Assembly: GCF_002899825.2 (NCBI RefSeq)
Contig: NZ_PPED02000002.1
Span: forward strand, 689,631 to 753,630
Origin: Chryseobacterium phosphatilyticum
Lineage (GTDB): Bacteria; Bacteroidota; Bacteroidia; Flavobacteriales; Weeksellaceae
Direction of reading: 5' to 3'
DNA: 64,000 nt
The notes below the pieces were generated by a model, which saw nothing but the letters and a program-made list of their open reading frames with translations, was not told where the DNA came from and ran no database searches. Shown here piece after piece: positions 8,145 through 16,273 of this stretch; positions within the stretch are counted from its first letter, which is position 1, and each line of letters begins with the position of its first letter. Position numbers and translations under genes: made by a program.

Positions 8145-9035
8145 TTAAAAAAGTGTGCCTGTACTTTCTGTAGCCATTTGTGGAATATGCAAATCGGTTT
8201 TCCATTCTTCATTTAATTTTTTGATGAAATAAGCGGATAGTAGAGGAGATGCTTTTTCAATATTCTGATGAACAAAAAAATAAAGATTTTGAAGACCTTC
8301 TTTTTTCCATTTGGTCAGGTGTTTCAGCCAATCATCCAGTCTTTCATAGTCGCTCTCTGCGTTAGCACCCACGTATCGAATGAATGCATTAGGAGTTGTA
8401 AGGCGCATATGGAGCATGTCTCTTCTCCCTGCTGTATCCACAATAATATTGGTTATATTATGGGTTTCAAAAAGCTCACAAGTAGTATTGAGGATCTCTT
8501 CATCAGTAAACCATTCAGTATTTCGAAGTTCGATAGCTAATGGAACTTCTTTGGGCCATTCTTTTACAAATTTTTCCAATCGGTCATAATCTTTTGGCTT
8601 AAAATTATCATGAAGCTGAAGGAAAGCCATTCCCAATTTTTCATCAAAATTGATAACTGCAGAGGCAAAATGCGTGACCGGATCTGTAACGTCAATTAAT
8701 CTTCTGAAGTGAGAGACTGTGTTGGTGATTTTAGGAAAAAATTTAAAATTCTCAGGTGTTTTCTCTTTCCATGTTTTGACCTGATCAGGAGTTGGCATTC
8801 CGTAGAAAGTAGCGTTCAATTCAATAGAATTAAATTGGGTCGCATAATAGGTCAGTTCGTCTTTAGTGCCTTTTGGATAAAATCCTTTAAGGTCGGTTTT
8901 ATTCCATTTTGCACATCCGATAGAGATGTTTTCAAGTCCTTTTTTATTAAGACTCAACATTTCTTTTGTTCTGGAGTGATCTTTTGGAAGAGTAAAATCT
9001 ATTTTTGAAGGATCTTCTACTTGTCCGAATTTCAT
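8145..9035 (-). CDS. DUF72 domain-containing protein (YecE-like)
   Basis: A 296-residue protein of the DUF72/YecE family, a TIM-barrel-like fold of unknown function widespread in bacteria. Visible family motifs are ISIGCAKWNKTDLKGFYP near residue 36, then YATQFNSIELNATFYGMP, then FKFFPKITNTVSHFRRL, then FDEKLGMAFLQLHDNF and the C-terminal YFFVHQNIEKASPLLSAYF. The start MKFGQVED at 9035 fits. It is divergent from the TonB-dependent receptor gene. A TATCTTTG box and a palindrome lie upstream. Confidence 0.9.
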   Translation of the reverse strand: MKFGQVEDPSKIDFTLPKDHSRTKEMLSLNKKGLENISIGCAKWNKTDLKGFYPKGTKDELTYYATQFNSIELNATFYGMPTPDQVKTWKEKTPENFKFFPKITNTVSHFRRLIDVTDPVTHFASAVINFDEKLGMAFLQLHDNFKPKDYDRLEKFVKEWPKEVPLAIELRNTEWFTDEEILNTTCELFETHNITNIIVDTAGRRDMLHMRLTTPNAFIRYVGANAESDYERLDDWLKHLTKWKKEGLQNLYFFVHQNIEKASPLLSAYFIKKLNEEWKTDLHIPQMATESTGTLF

Positions 9036-9067
9036 ATCTGTAATTTTGGAGTGTTAAACAATAAACA

Positions 9068-9075
9068 CAAAGATA
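9068..9075 (-). promoter_or_regulatory. Candidate -7 box (TATCTTTG) for the DUF72 gene
   Basis: Minus-strand TATCTTTG is an exact TAnnTTTG match 33 bp before the DUF72 start. The palindrome at 9083-9108 lies just upstream of it. Confidence 0.5.
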
Positions 9076-9082
9076 AACGAAA

Positions 9083-9108
9083 AAAATCATAGAAAGTCCT
9101 ATGATTTT
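9083..9108. repeat. Palindrome in the divergent DUF72/TonB-receptor region
   Basis: A perfect 10-bp inverted repeat AAAATCATAG-N6-CTATGATTTT. It covers the -33 region expected for the DUF72 promoter, so an operator is possible. With the T-run on the minus strand it could also form a leftward terminator. Confidence 0.55.
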
Positions 9109-9286
9109 CAGGAGCGGTCCGTGTAAATTATTCTTTTGATCAGATTTTTTTTGAAACTACCTTATGAGTTCTATTAAGTTTTTTTTAAGGAATTGTTAAA
9201 CATCGTGTTACATAATGTTAATTGTATGTTACCACACTTCATATTTAGTAGATCTACTTTTACACCAAGTTTTACTAATAAAAAAT

Positions 9287-12200
9287 ATGAAGAAAAAATT
9301 GATCTGTGCTTTTGCTTTATTATCTTTTGGTTTTGCATTTTCACAGGAAACCAGCTCTAAAATTTTTGGAAGATTGAAAGGAGTTTCTTCTGAAGTAATA
9401 GTGAAGGTTATACATGTCCCTACCAATAGTACTTTTGAAACCAGGAGTAACAATAAAGGACAGTTTAGCCTGGATAACCTTCAGCCTGGCGGACCTTACA
9501 CGATTGAAATTCTGGATGGATCACAGGTTATTTACGAAAATACCAATTTACAGCTTTCTCTAGGAAATAATGACTTACCGGTGGTAGATCTGGGAAGTAA
9601 AGAAAAGACCATTGATGAAGTGAAAATTACTTCTAAAAAGGCTGCTGTAAAGTATGGCGTAGGGATCAGCCAGGCACAGATTTCAGGACTTCCTAATATC
9701 AACAGAGGCATTCAGGATGTTACTAAATTGGTTCCTCAAAGTGCCAATAACTCTTTTAACGGAACCAATTTCCGTTATAATAATGTGACCATTGATGGCT
9801 CTATTAATAATGATGCTATCGGATTTAGTCCTTCATTGGGTGGGCAGACAGGAACTTCCGGAATGCCAGGAAGCAGTACACGTTCTAATTCGATAAGTCT
9901 GGATGCCATTCAGGATGTACAGGTGTATATTGCTCCTTATGATGTGAAACTGGGAAATTTTCTTGGAGGAAGTATCAATGCGGTAACCCGAAGTGGGAGT
10001 AATGATATTACCGGATCCATGTATGTATATGGAAGAAATGCAGCCATTACAGGGAATAACAGAGTCGGTGATAATTCAAAAATGCCAAAAGATTTCTCTG
10101 ATTTTATTTATGGGGGGCGAGTAGGTTTACCTGTTGTGAGAGACAAGGTGTTTTTATTTACCAATCTGGAATATACTAAAAGAACAGACCCGGTTTTTTA
10201 TAATGCCAATGATCCTAATGCTTTGGTAAATGAGGCTGTTGCACAACAAATTTCTGATTTTGTAAGAAATAAGTATGGTTTCAATACAGGAAGTTTTAAT
10301 CAGTATAATAATTTCTCCGAAAGTGCTAAACTTTTTAATAAGTTAGATTGGAAAATCAATGATAAACATACACTATCTATTAAGAACAATACCGTATTTT
10401 CACAGGCATCTAATCTTGAAAGAGACGGAGCCAACTTCAGGTTTGCCAGTATGGATTTCGTTCAGAAAAATACAGCGTCTACTACTACACTTGAATTGAA
10501 AAGCCGTTTTAATGATAAGTGGAGTAATAGTTTTGTGGCAGGATATTCTTCTATTCATGATTACAGGGATCCTACCTCAGGAAACGCCATGTTCCCGCAG
10601 GTTGAAATAAGTTATAACGGAGGAACTATTCTGTTGGGTAATGATAGAGAGGCCACTGTTTTCAATATGAAGCAAAAGACTTTGGAAATCACAGATAACC
10701 TTACTTATAAAACAGGAAATCATACCTTCTTGTTGGGAACTCACAATGAATTTTACAACATCAATTATGGCTTTGTGAATGCATTGAACGGAAGGATCTC
10801 CTATAAATCTTTAAATGATTTTTACGCAGGTAATCCTGCCAGAATAAGAGGAACTTATCCTTTTAACGGGGATAGCAGACAAACACTTTTTGATAATCCT
10901 TATGCACAATACAATGTAAATCTTCTTTCATTATACTTACAGGATGAGATCAACTGGGGACGAGTAAGACTTTCACCGGGGGTCAGAGTAGATTATACCG
11001 ATTTACCGAATAAACCGCAATTGAGTCCCTTAGTGAGCAGCTCTCCTCAGGACCCTAATTTTGGAAACACTTATACATATACTCCATTAAGCCAACTCAC
11101 CAATACTTATCTTAACAAGCCCACTTTATCTCCGAGACTTGGATTTACCATTGACGTTACGGAAGACAGATCGATGGTATTAAGAGGAGGATCGGGCATT
11201 TTTGTAGGTAGAATACCATTTGCCTGGCTTGGATATGCCTATTATAATGATGGAGTCGGGTTCGGAAGTTATGATTACAATGCACCAACAGCGAGCCAGC
11301 TCGCTACGAACGGCGACCCGTTGATCAGTACCAACTTCCCTAAGTGGCAAAACTCTTCAAAAGTACAGGTAGATCTTATTGATAATAATTTTAAAATGCC
11401 AAGGGTATGGAGAAGCTCCCTTGCTTTTGATTATACTTTAAAAGGATATAAACTTACATTGGAAGGTATTTATACAAAAGTGTTGTATGACCTGAAATTT
11501 CAGCAGGTTAATAAGACAGATAATGTGACGTATTACAGCTATGATGTGAATCACGAGATGCCTATCTATACAACCAATATTAACAGTAATTTTTCTAATG
11601 CCTATCTTTTATCGAATACCAAAGAAGGATATCGTTATAACCTGACGGCACAGTTATCAAAATCATACAACTTCGGTTTTAATTTCTTTGTTGCCTATAC
11701 CTATGGGGATGCTAAAGACATTACCAACGGAATCAGAAACTCTATGGAAAGTAACTGGCAGATGAACCAGTCTCTGACTCCCAATGATCCTCAGTTGACA
11801 ACTTCCAATTTTGCCATTAAAAACAGAGTGGTAGCGAACCTTGGCTATGCTTTTACTATTTCTAAATCAAACAGATTGTATACCAACGTATACTTTAATG
11901 CACAGTCAGGAAATCCTTTCACCTGGGGATTTGTGAATAGTACTATTGCGAATACAGGACAGGCCGCGGGCCTTTCTTATATCTTTAAAGATGCAGCTGA
12001 GGCGGCTAAATATATTGTTCCAATAAAAGACGGTGCAGGCAATGTACTGGTAAGTGCTCAGCAGCAGATTGCTGATTATGAAAACTTCGTTAACAATAAT
12101 GATTACTTAAAATCCAGAAGAGGGAAGTTTACCGAAAGAAACGGAGATGTTACCCCGTGGAATATTCAGGCGGATATCAGAATTATGGATGAATTCAGAT

Positions 12201-12472
12201 TGAGCGAGAAATCTAAAAATACATTACAGATTTCTTTGAGCATCATCAATTTTACTAATTTATTAAATAAGGATTGGGGGAAAGTATATTTCGTACCCAA
12301 TACATTCAACTCTACTGCAAGTGTAGGATTGACAAAAGTAGGAACCGTTGCCACAGGTCAGCCTTCAGCAGGAGACCCGACATATAATTTTAAAACGCCG
12401 GGGCTGCCTTATACTATCGATCAGTTTGCATCGAGGTTCCAGGCACAACTGGGGGTCAGATACAATTTTTAG
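9287..12472 (+). CDS. TonB-dependent receptor, Oar-like outer-membrane protein
   Basis: A 1061-residue outer-membrane protein. It starts MKKKLICAFALLSFGFAFSQ, a Sec signal peptide; an upstream in-frame ATG at 9215 would add 24 residues before this and is rejected. Residues about 25-110 form a carboxypeptidase-regulatory-like domain (FGRLKGVSSEV, then NNKGQFSLDNLQPGGPYTIE). A plug follows (VTIDGSINNDAIGF, then SISLDAIQDVQVYIAPYDV), then a long beta-barrel ending in an aromatic residue (GVRYNF). This matches the Oar-like group, which lacks an adjacent SusD. The substrate is unknown. It is monocistronic with a strong terminator behind. Confidence 0.92.
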   Translation: MKKKLICAFALLSFGFAFSQETSSKIFGRLKGVSSEVIVKVIHVPTNSTFETRSNNKGQFSLDNLQPGGPYTIEILDGSQVIYENTNLQLSLGNNDLPVVDLGSKEKTIDEVKITSKKAAVKYGVGISQAQISGLPNINRGIQDVTKLVPQSANNSFNGTNFRYNNVTIDGSINNDAIGFSPSLGGQTGTSGMPGSSTRSNSISLDAIQDVQVYIAPYDVKLGNFLGGSINAVTRSGSNDITGSMYVYGRNAAITGNNRVGDNSKMPKDFSDFIYGGRVGLPVVRDKVFLFTNLEYTKRTDPVFYNANDPNALVNEAVAQQISDFVRNKYGFNTGSFNQYNNFSESAKLFNKLDWKINDKHTLSIKNNTVFSQASNLERDGANFRFASMDFVQKNTASTTTLELKSRFNDKWSNSFVAGYSSIHDYRDPTSGNAMFPQVEISYNGGTILLGNDREATVFNMKQKTLEITDNLTYKTGNHTFLLGTHNEFYNINYGFVNALNGRISYKSLNDFYAGNPARIRGTYPFNGDSRQTLFDNPYAQYNVNLLSLYLQDEINWGRVRLSPGVRVDYTDLPNKPQLSPLVSSSPQDPNFGNTYTYTPLSQLTNTYLNKPTLSPRLGFTIDVTEDRSMVLRGGSGIFVGRIPFAWLGYAYYNDGVGFGSYDYNAPTASQLATNGDPLISTNFPKWQNSSKVQVDLIDNNFKMPRVWRSSLAFDYTLKGYKLTLEGIYTKVLYDLKFQQVNKTDNVTYYSYDVNHEMPIYTTNINSNFSNAYLLSNTKEGYRYNLTAQLSKSYNFGFNFFVAYTYGDAKDITNGIRNSMESNWQMNQSLTPNDPQLTTSNFAIKNRVVANLGYAFTISKSNRLYTNVYFNAQSGNPFTWGFVNSTIANTGQAAGLSYIFKDAAEAAKYIVPIKDGAGNVLVSAQQQIADYENFVNNNDYLKSRRGKFTERNGDVTPWNIQADIRIMDEFRLSEKSKNTLQISLSIINFTNLLNKDWGKVYFVPNTFNSTASVGLTKVGTVATGQPSAGDPTYNFKTPGLPYTIDQFASRFQAQLGVRYNF

Positions 12473-12509
12473 ATACTGTTTTATTTTACTTCAATACAAT
12501 TCTTTTTTC

Positions 12510-12540
12510 AAGGTCCGGTCTTCTTCCGGGCCTTTTTATT
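12510..12540 (+). terminator. Terminator after the TonB-dependent receptor
   Basis: A 9-bp stem AAGGTCCGG / CCGGGCCTT (12510-12518 and 12526-12534, one G-U pair) followed by TTTTTATT, 37 bp past the receptor stop. Confidence 0.85.
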
Positions 12541-12716
12541 ATAATTGATGAAAGATATAAACGTTTTACTGTTCATGTAATCAAGGAAATCTATAAATTT
12601 TAAAAAACACGATATATTCAATAGAAATGGATTTTAGCCCGTTTGAAATAAATCCAATGACTTTAGCAAAAACTTATCTGTGTTGGGATAAGACGTGTAT
12701 AGATTTGAAAAATGAA
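12541..12716. other. Intergenic stretch between convergent genes; possible repeat remnant
   Basis: No convincing gene. A 7-bp inverted repeat TGGATTT / AAATCCA (12628-12634 and 12650-12656) flanks TAGCCCGTTTGAAAT. The stretch looks like a dispersed-repeat remnant, but that cannot be tested from one window. Confidence 0.3.
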
Positions 12717-12744
12717 AAAAGCACACCTTTCGGCGTGCCTTTTA
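12715..12744 (-). terminator. Terminator after nrdA
   Basis: On the minus strand a GGCACGCC-GAAA-GGTGTGC stem (one bulge, one G-U pair) with a tetraloop and flanking A/T runs, 28 bp past the nrdA stop. Confidence 0.8.
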
Positions 12745-12771
12745 ATAATATAGCGTGTTTATTACTTGAGT

Positions 12772-14430
12772 TTATGCTTCACAAGCAGAACATGTCACAA
12801 AGTTGACCATCATTTCTTTCGAAACAGAAGAACTTCTTTGGTAGTACAATGTTTTTACTCCTTTTTTCCAGGCTTCAATATAAAGATAGTTTACATCTTT
12901 TACAGGCATTGTAGAAGGAATCTGAAGATTCAATGATTGTGCCTGATCAATATATTGCTGTCTCTGTGCAGCCTGAGAAATAATCTCCATCGGAGAAATT
13001 TCTTTGAATGTTTTGAATACTGCTTTTTCTTCGTCTGTTAATTCAGATAAGTGTTGTACAGAACCATGGTTTAGCATGATCGTTCTCCATGTTTCCTCAT
13101 TATCCAGTCCTTTTTCTTCTAACAATTTAGCAAGGTACTTATTTTTACGCATAAAGTTTCCTTTAGCTAAACCTGCTTTATAATAATTAGATGCAAAAGG
13201 CTCAATTCCAGGAGACGTTTGTCCTAAGATCGCAGAACTTGAAGTGGTAGGAGCGATGGCCATAGTCGTGGTGTTTCTCAATCCATATCCTTTCAGTAAT
13301 TCCGGCTCACCATAAATGTTGGCAAGCTCTCTTGAAGCTTGTTCAGCCTGTTCTTTAATATGTCTGAAAGCTCTTGCATTGAATTGAGTGGCTTCAAAAC
13401 TTTCAAACGGGATCATATTTTTCTGTAAGTAAGAATGGTATCCCAAAACTCCTAATCCAAGAGCTCTGTGACGCATGGCGAAGTTTCTTGCTCCCTGCAG
13501 ATAATAATTTCCTTCAGTTTTTTCAATGAATTCCGATAAAACGGCATCTAAGAAATATACTGCCAGTTTTACAGCATCAGTATCCTTCCATTCATCATAC
13601 AATTCAAGGTTCATGGATGATAAACAACAGATGAAAGATTCTTCTCTTGTGGAAGGAAGCATAATTTCAGAACAAAGATTACTTGCGTTAACAGTCATTC
13701 CCTGATCTTTATAAACCTGAGGTTTGTTTCTGTTTACATTATCTGTAAAGAAAATATATGGAAGACCTTTCTGCTGGCGGCTTTCTAAAACTCTTGCCCA
13801 AACTTTACGTTTCTCCATATCCCCATCAATCATATCCTGCATCCAGTAATCTGGTACACATACTCCTGTAAATAAATTCTGAATAGGGCTTCCGATATCT
13901 TTGATCGATAAAAATTCCTCAATATCTCCATGGTCGATGTCCAGGTAAGCTGCAAAAGCTCCTCTTCTTACTCCTCCCTGAGAAACTACATCCATTGCTG
14001 TATCAAACAATTTCATGAAAGAGACGGCTCCCGAAGATTTACCATTATCCGTTACAGCAGTACCTCTGTTACGAAGCTCTCCAAAATAACCTGAAGTTCC
14101 ACCTCCAATTTTTGTCTGCATAATTACTTCACCCATTTTGTGAGTAATGCCTTCAATGCTGTCCGGAATATGAACGTTAAAACATGAGATGGGAAGTCCT
14201 CTCTGTGTTCCCATATTAGCCCATACCGGTGAAGAGAAACTGATCCACCCTTTGGTGATCATTTCCTTGAAAGCGGGTTGTAGTTCCGGTTTATATAATT
14301 TTTTTGCAGCCGCAGTAGTGATTCTGTCGATAGCTCCATCTACTGTTTCGCCTTTCAACAGATATCCTCTGTTCAACATTTGCTCAGACTCTTCGTTGAG
14401 CCACCATATATTTGAATTTTGTTCTTCCAT
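12772..14430 (-). CDS. nrdA: Ribonucleoside-diphosphate reductase, alpha subunit
   Basis: Catalytic subunit of a class I ribonucleotide reductase (552 residues), which reduces ribonucleotides to deoxyribonucleotides. Active-site features are visible: PISCFNVHI (first redox Cys), NLCSEIMLP with the thiyl-radical Cys at about 253, and ICCLSSMNLEL with the partner Cys. A C-terminal CSAC pair (547 and 550) shuttles electrons. The protein starts almost directly at the catalytic core: the N-terminal ATP-cone of about 90 residues found in E. coli NrdA is absent, and total length is some 200 residues shorter. It is the last gene of the leftward nrdB-ORF-nrdA operon; a hairpin lies between it and the preceding ORF. 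Confidence 0.95.
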   Translation of the reverse strand: MEEQNSNIWWLNEESEQMLNRGYLLKGETVDGAIDRITTAAAKKLYKPELQPAFKEMITKGWISFSSPVWANMGTQRGLPISCFNVHIPDSIEGITHKMGEVIMQTKIGGGTSGYFGELRNRGTAVTDNGKSSGAVSFMKLFDTAMDVVSQGGVRRGAFAAYLDIDHGDIEEFLSIKDIGSPIQNLFTGVCVPDYWMQDMIDGDMEKRKVWARVLESRQQKGLPYIFFTDNVNRNKPQVYKDQGMTVNASNLCSEIMLPSTREESFICCLSSMNLELYDEWKDTDAVKLAVYFLDAVLSEFIEKTEGNYYLQGARNFAMRHRALGLGVLGYHSYLQKNMIPFESFEATQFNARAFRHIKEQAEQASRELANIYGEPELLKGYGLRNTTTMAIAPTTSSSAILGQTSPGIEPFASNYYKAGLAKGNFMRKNKYLAKLLEEKGLDNEETWRTIMLNHGSVQHLSELTDEEKAVFKTFKEISPMEIISQAAQRQQYIDQAQSLNLQIPSTMPVKDVNYLYIEAWKKGVKTLYYQRSSSVSKEMMVNFVTCSACEA

Positions 14431-14446
14431 AGATGTTATATTTTCG

Positions 14447-14477
14447 AATTCCGGAGTGAGACTATCACTCCGGAATT
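14447..14477 (-). repeat. Perfect 13-bp hairpin in the leader of nrdA
   Basis: Inverted repeat AATTCCGGAGTGA / TCACTCCGGAATT with a 5-nt loop, between the 96-residue ORF and nrdA. On the minus strand it is not followed by a U-run, so it is more likely an RNA-stability or processing element than a strong terminator. On the plus strand a T-run does follow, making it a possible barrier to antisense transcription. Confidence 0.6.
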
Positions 14478-14486
14478 TTGTTTTTT

Positions 14487-14777
14487 TTATATTATTGATT
14501 GTAAAAATTCTACTTTGTGGGAACCATTCAATCCGCTTTCATCTCTTAACATTTGAAATTCTTTAAAAGAAGGTACATTCAAAACTTCATGTTGAACTTC
14601 TTCATTGATGTAGTTTGAATAATGTACAAAAGTAACACCATCCTCTTTTGCATACACTTTATATTCAAATGTAGATTGATCTAGCTTTTTAAAATCATCC
14701 AAAAACTTTTGAATATTAATTTTATTGGCTGGAACAAATTCCGGATTTACCGTGTAGGTTACAATTACATTGATCAT
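14487..14777 (-). CDS. Small protein, antibiotic-biosynthesis-monooxygenase-like (ABM fold)
   Basis: A 96-residue protein that reads like a single dimeric alpha/beta-barrel (ABM) domain. It has an opening strand MINVIVTYTV, a helix with NKINIQKFLDDFKKL, a central strand pair (FEYKVYAKED, VTFVHYSNY) and a helix before a final strand. Such domains serve as quinol monooxygenases or degradation enzymes, but many have no known activity, and the usual heme- or substrate-contact residues cannot be judged here. It sits between nrdB and nrdA in the same direction, so it is probably co-transcribed with the ribonucleotide reductase. Confidence 0.65.
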   Translation of the reverse strand: MINVIVTYTVNPEFVPANKINIQKFLDDFKKLDQSTFEYKVYAKEDGVTFVHYSNYINEEVQHEVLNVPSFKEFQMLRDESGLNGSHKVEFLQSII

Positions 14778-14812
14778 CTTTTATTTTTGTGCTTGTTAAA
14801 TATAATATGGGT

Positions 14813-14829
14813 TGTCATTTAGAATGACA
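14813..14829. repeat. Short inverted repeat downstream of nrdB
   Basis: TGTCATT-TAG-AATGACA, 7-bp arms. Lies between nrdB and the ABM-like ORF. Confidence 0.35.
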
Positions 14830-14846
14830 CAATACCTAACGGCCTT

Positions 14847-14867
14847 GACGCTCGCTTCGCTCGCGAC
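14847..14867. repeat. GC-rich direct-repeat motif (GCTCGC TTC GCTCGC)
   Basis: A 21-bp block with two GCTCGC copies around TTC, strongly GC-rich in an otherwise AT-rich spacer, immediately 3' of nrdB. It does not form a simple hairpin. Possibly a dispersed genomic motif. Confidence 0.45.
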
Positions 14868-14874
14868 TACTGCA

Positions 14875-15849
14875 TTAAAACAAATCGTTTGCTGTAATAC
14901 TTTTATCGTGTTTTGTATAATCCACAGGTCTTTTGGCAAAGAAATCATCCATAGAGTTGGCAAAAACTTCTTCTTCAAACCATTTCATAGGACGATACTG
15001 TTCAGGAGAAATATTATAACGGGTTTCCATATTGATTTTCTTTAAACTATCATCAACACGGTACTTCATGAAGTTCAGTAAGTCTTCTCTGGAGAAAACA
15101 CTTAATTCTCCCAATTCAAAGATCCAGTCCAGAATTTCGCCTTCCAGTTCTATAGATTGATCTACCAGAGTATAAATATCTTCAATATCTGAATCTGTCA
15201 ATAGATCAGGTTGTTCCTCACGAATTTTATTAATCAAATAAATTCCTGCATTAGCGTGAATTTGCTCATCTACGGAAGTCCATGCAATGATATTTGAAAC
15301 ATTCTTCATATATCCTTTGAATCTTGTGAAAGATAAAATAATGGCAAATTGTGAGAAGAGTGATACATTTTCAATTAAAATACTGAATAATAAAAGAGAA
15401 GAAACGTATTCTTTTGGTGTCGTAGAATTGGCATGTTTAAGGACATTTGACAAGAAATCAATTCTCTTTTTCACCGCAGGAATTTCTACTACCGTTGAAA
15501 ATTCCTCATTATATCCTAAGACCTCCAATAAACGGGAATAAGCTTCAGAGTGACGGAATTCACATTCTGCAAAAGTAGCCCCCAAACCATTCAACTCGGG
15601 TTTCGGCATGTGATTATATAGGTTTCCCCAGAATGTCTTTACAGACACCTCGATCTGTGCAATGGCTAACAGCGCATTTTTCACAGCATGCTTCTCATGT
15701 GGTTCCAACTGCGAATGAAAATCTTGTACATCTGCAGTAAAGTCCACTTCCGAATGTACCCAGAACGATTTGTTGATTGCCTCTACAAATTGAAGAACCT
15801 CCGGGTATTCAAATGGCTTATAACTTACTCTCTTATCAAAAATTCCCAT
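14875..15849 (-). CDS. nrdB: Ribonucleoside-diphosphate reductase, beta subunit
   Basis: Radical-generating subunit of class I ribonucleotide reductase, 324 residues. Di-metal ligands by alignment with E. coli NrdB are Glu67 (in AQIEVS), Glu97 and His100 (in ECEFRHSEAYS), the Glu in IENVSLFSQFA, and Glu/His in DEQIHA. The radical tyrosine corresponds to Tyr104. No N-terminal ATP-cone is present, unlike the NrdB of some flavobacteria. It is the first gene of the operon nrdB-ABM-like ORF-nrdA. The divergent upstream region carries several DnaA-box-like sequences, so cell-cycle-linked control is possible. Confidence 0.96.
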   Translation of the reverse strand: MGIFDKRVSYKPFEYPEVLQFVEAINKSFWVHSEVDFTADVQDFHSQLEPHEKHAVKNALLAIAQIEVSVKTFWGNLYNHMPKPELNGLGATFAECEFRHSEAYSRLLEVLGYNEEFSTVVEIPAVKKRIDFLSNVLKHANSTTPKEYVSSLLLFSILIENVSLFSQFAIILSFTRFKGYMKNVSNIIAWTSVDEQIHANAGIYLINKIREEQPDLLTDSDIEDIYTLVDQSIELEGEILDWIFELGELSVFSREDLLNFMKYRVDDSLKKINMETRYNISPEQYRPMKWFEEEVFANSMDDFFAKRPVDYTKHDKSITANDLF

Positions 15850-16273
15850 ATTAAAATATCTTTATAATTAAATAATTCAGATCTCTGTGGATAACGTTCA
15901 GAAAAAGTATAACTTTTTGTTTTTGTGATGGTTGTGAATATACGTTATTCACATTTCAAGTTTGTGTTTCTGATCAGAATCTAAATACAAAGTTCGAAAA
16001 AAAGAACTGATTTTGAAAGAGGTAAATACTAATCGGTTGACTTTTAGTTGTAAAAGTTTTCCACATTTACATGAAACAGCCTCGAATAATAGCCTGAACA
16101 GCTATACAGAGGGTAAATAGATGGAAAACTTAAGTTACAGTTAAACAAAATTAAATAAACTGCTTTAAATAGAGGGGTGTGGTATTAAACAAAAAAATAT
16201 TTGAATAAATTTTTATTCTTGTAACAATTTGAAAATATCATCTACTTATTGGGTATAAAACATAGATCACTTA
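15850..16273. promoter_or_regulatory. Divergent regulatory region between nrdB and an ABC transporter operon
   Basis: A 424-bp gene-free stretch. It contains four 9-mers close to the DnaA box TTATNCACA: TGTGGATAA at 15886-15894 (exact, reverse), TGTGAATAT at 15933-15941 (one mismatch, reverse), TTATTCACA at 15945-15953 (exact) and TTTTCCACA at 16057-16065 (one mismatch). The middle two form an inverted repeat TGTGAATA-TACGT-TATTCACA. No coding region was found. Promoters for both flanking operons must lie here, but no exact TAnnTTTG was found on either strand in a convincing place. Confidence 0.55.

Noticed and set aside
12627-12831. Small rightward ORF beginning MDFSPFEINP
   Set aside because: Runs through the nrdA terminator and into antisense of nrdA; no conserved sequence.
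15886-16065. Interpretation of the DnaA boxes as the chromosomal origin
   Set aside because: No dnaA, dnaN or other origin-linked genes and no AT-rich unwinding tract clearly next to the boxes; regulation of nrdB is simpler.
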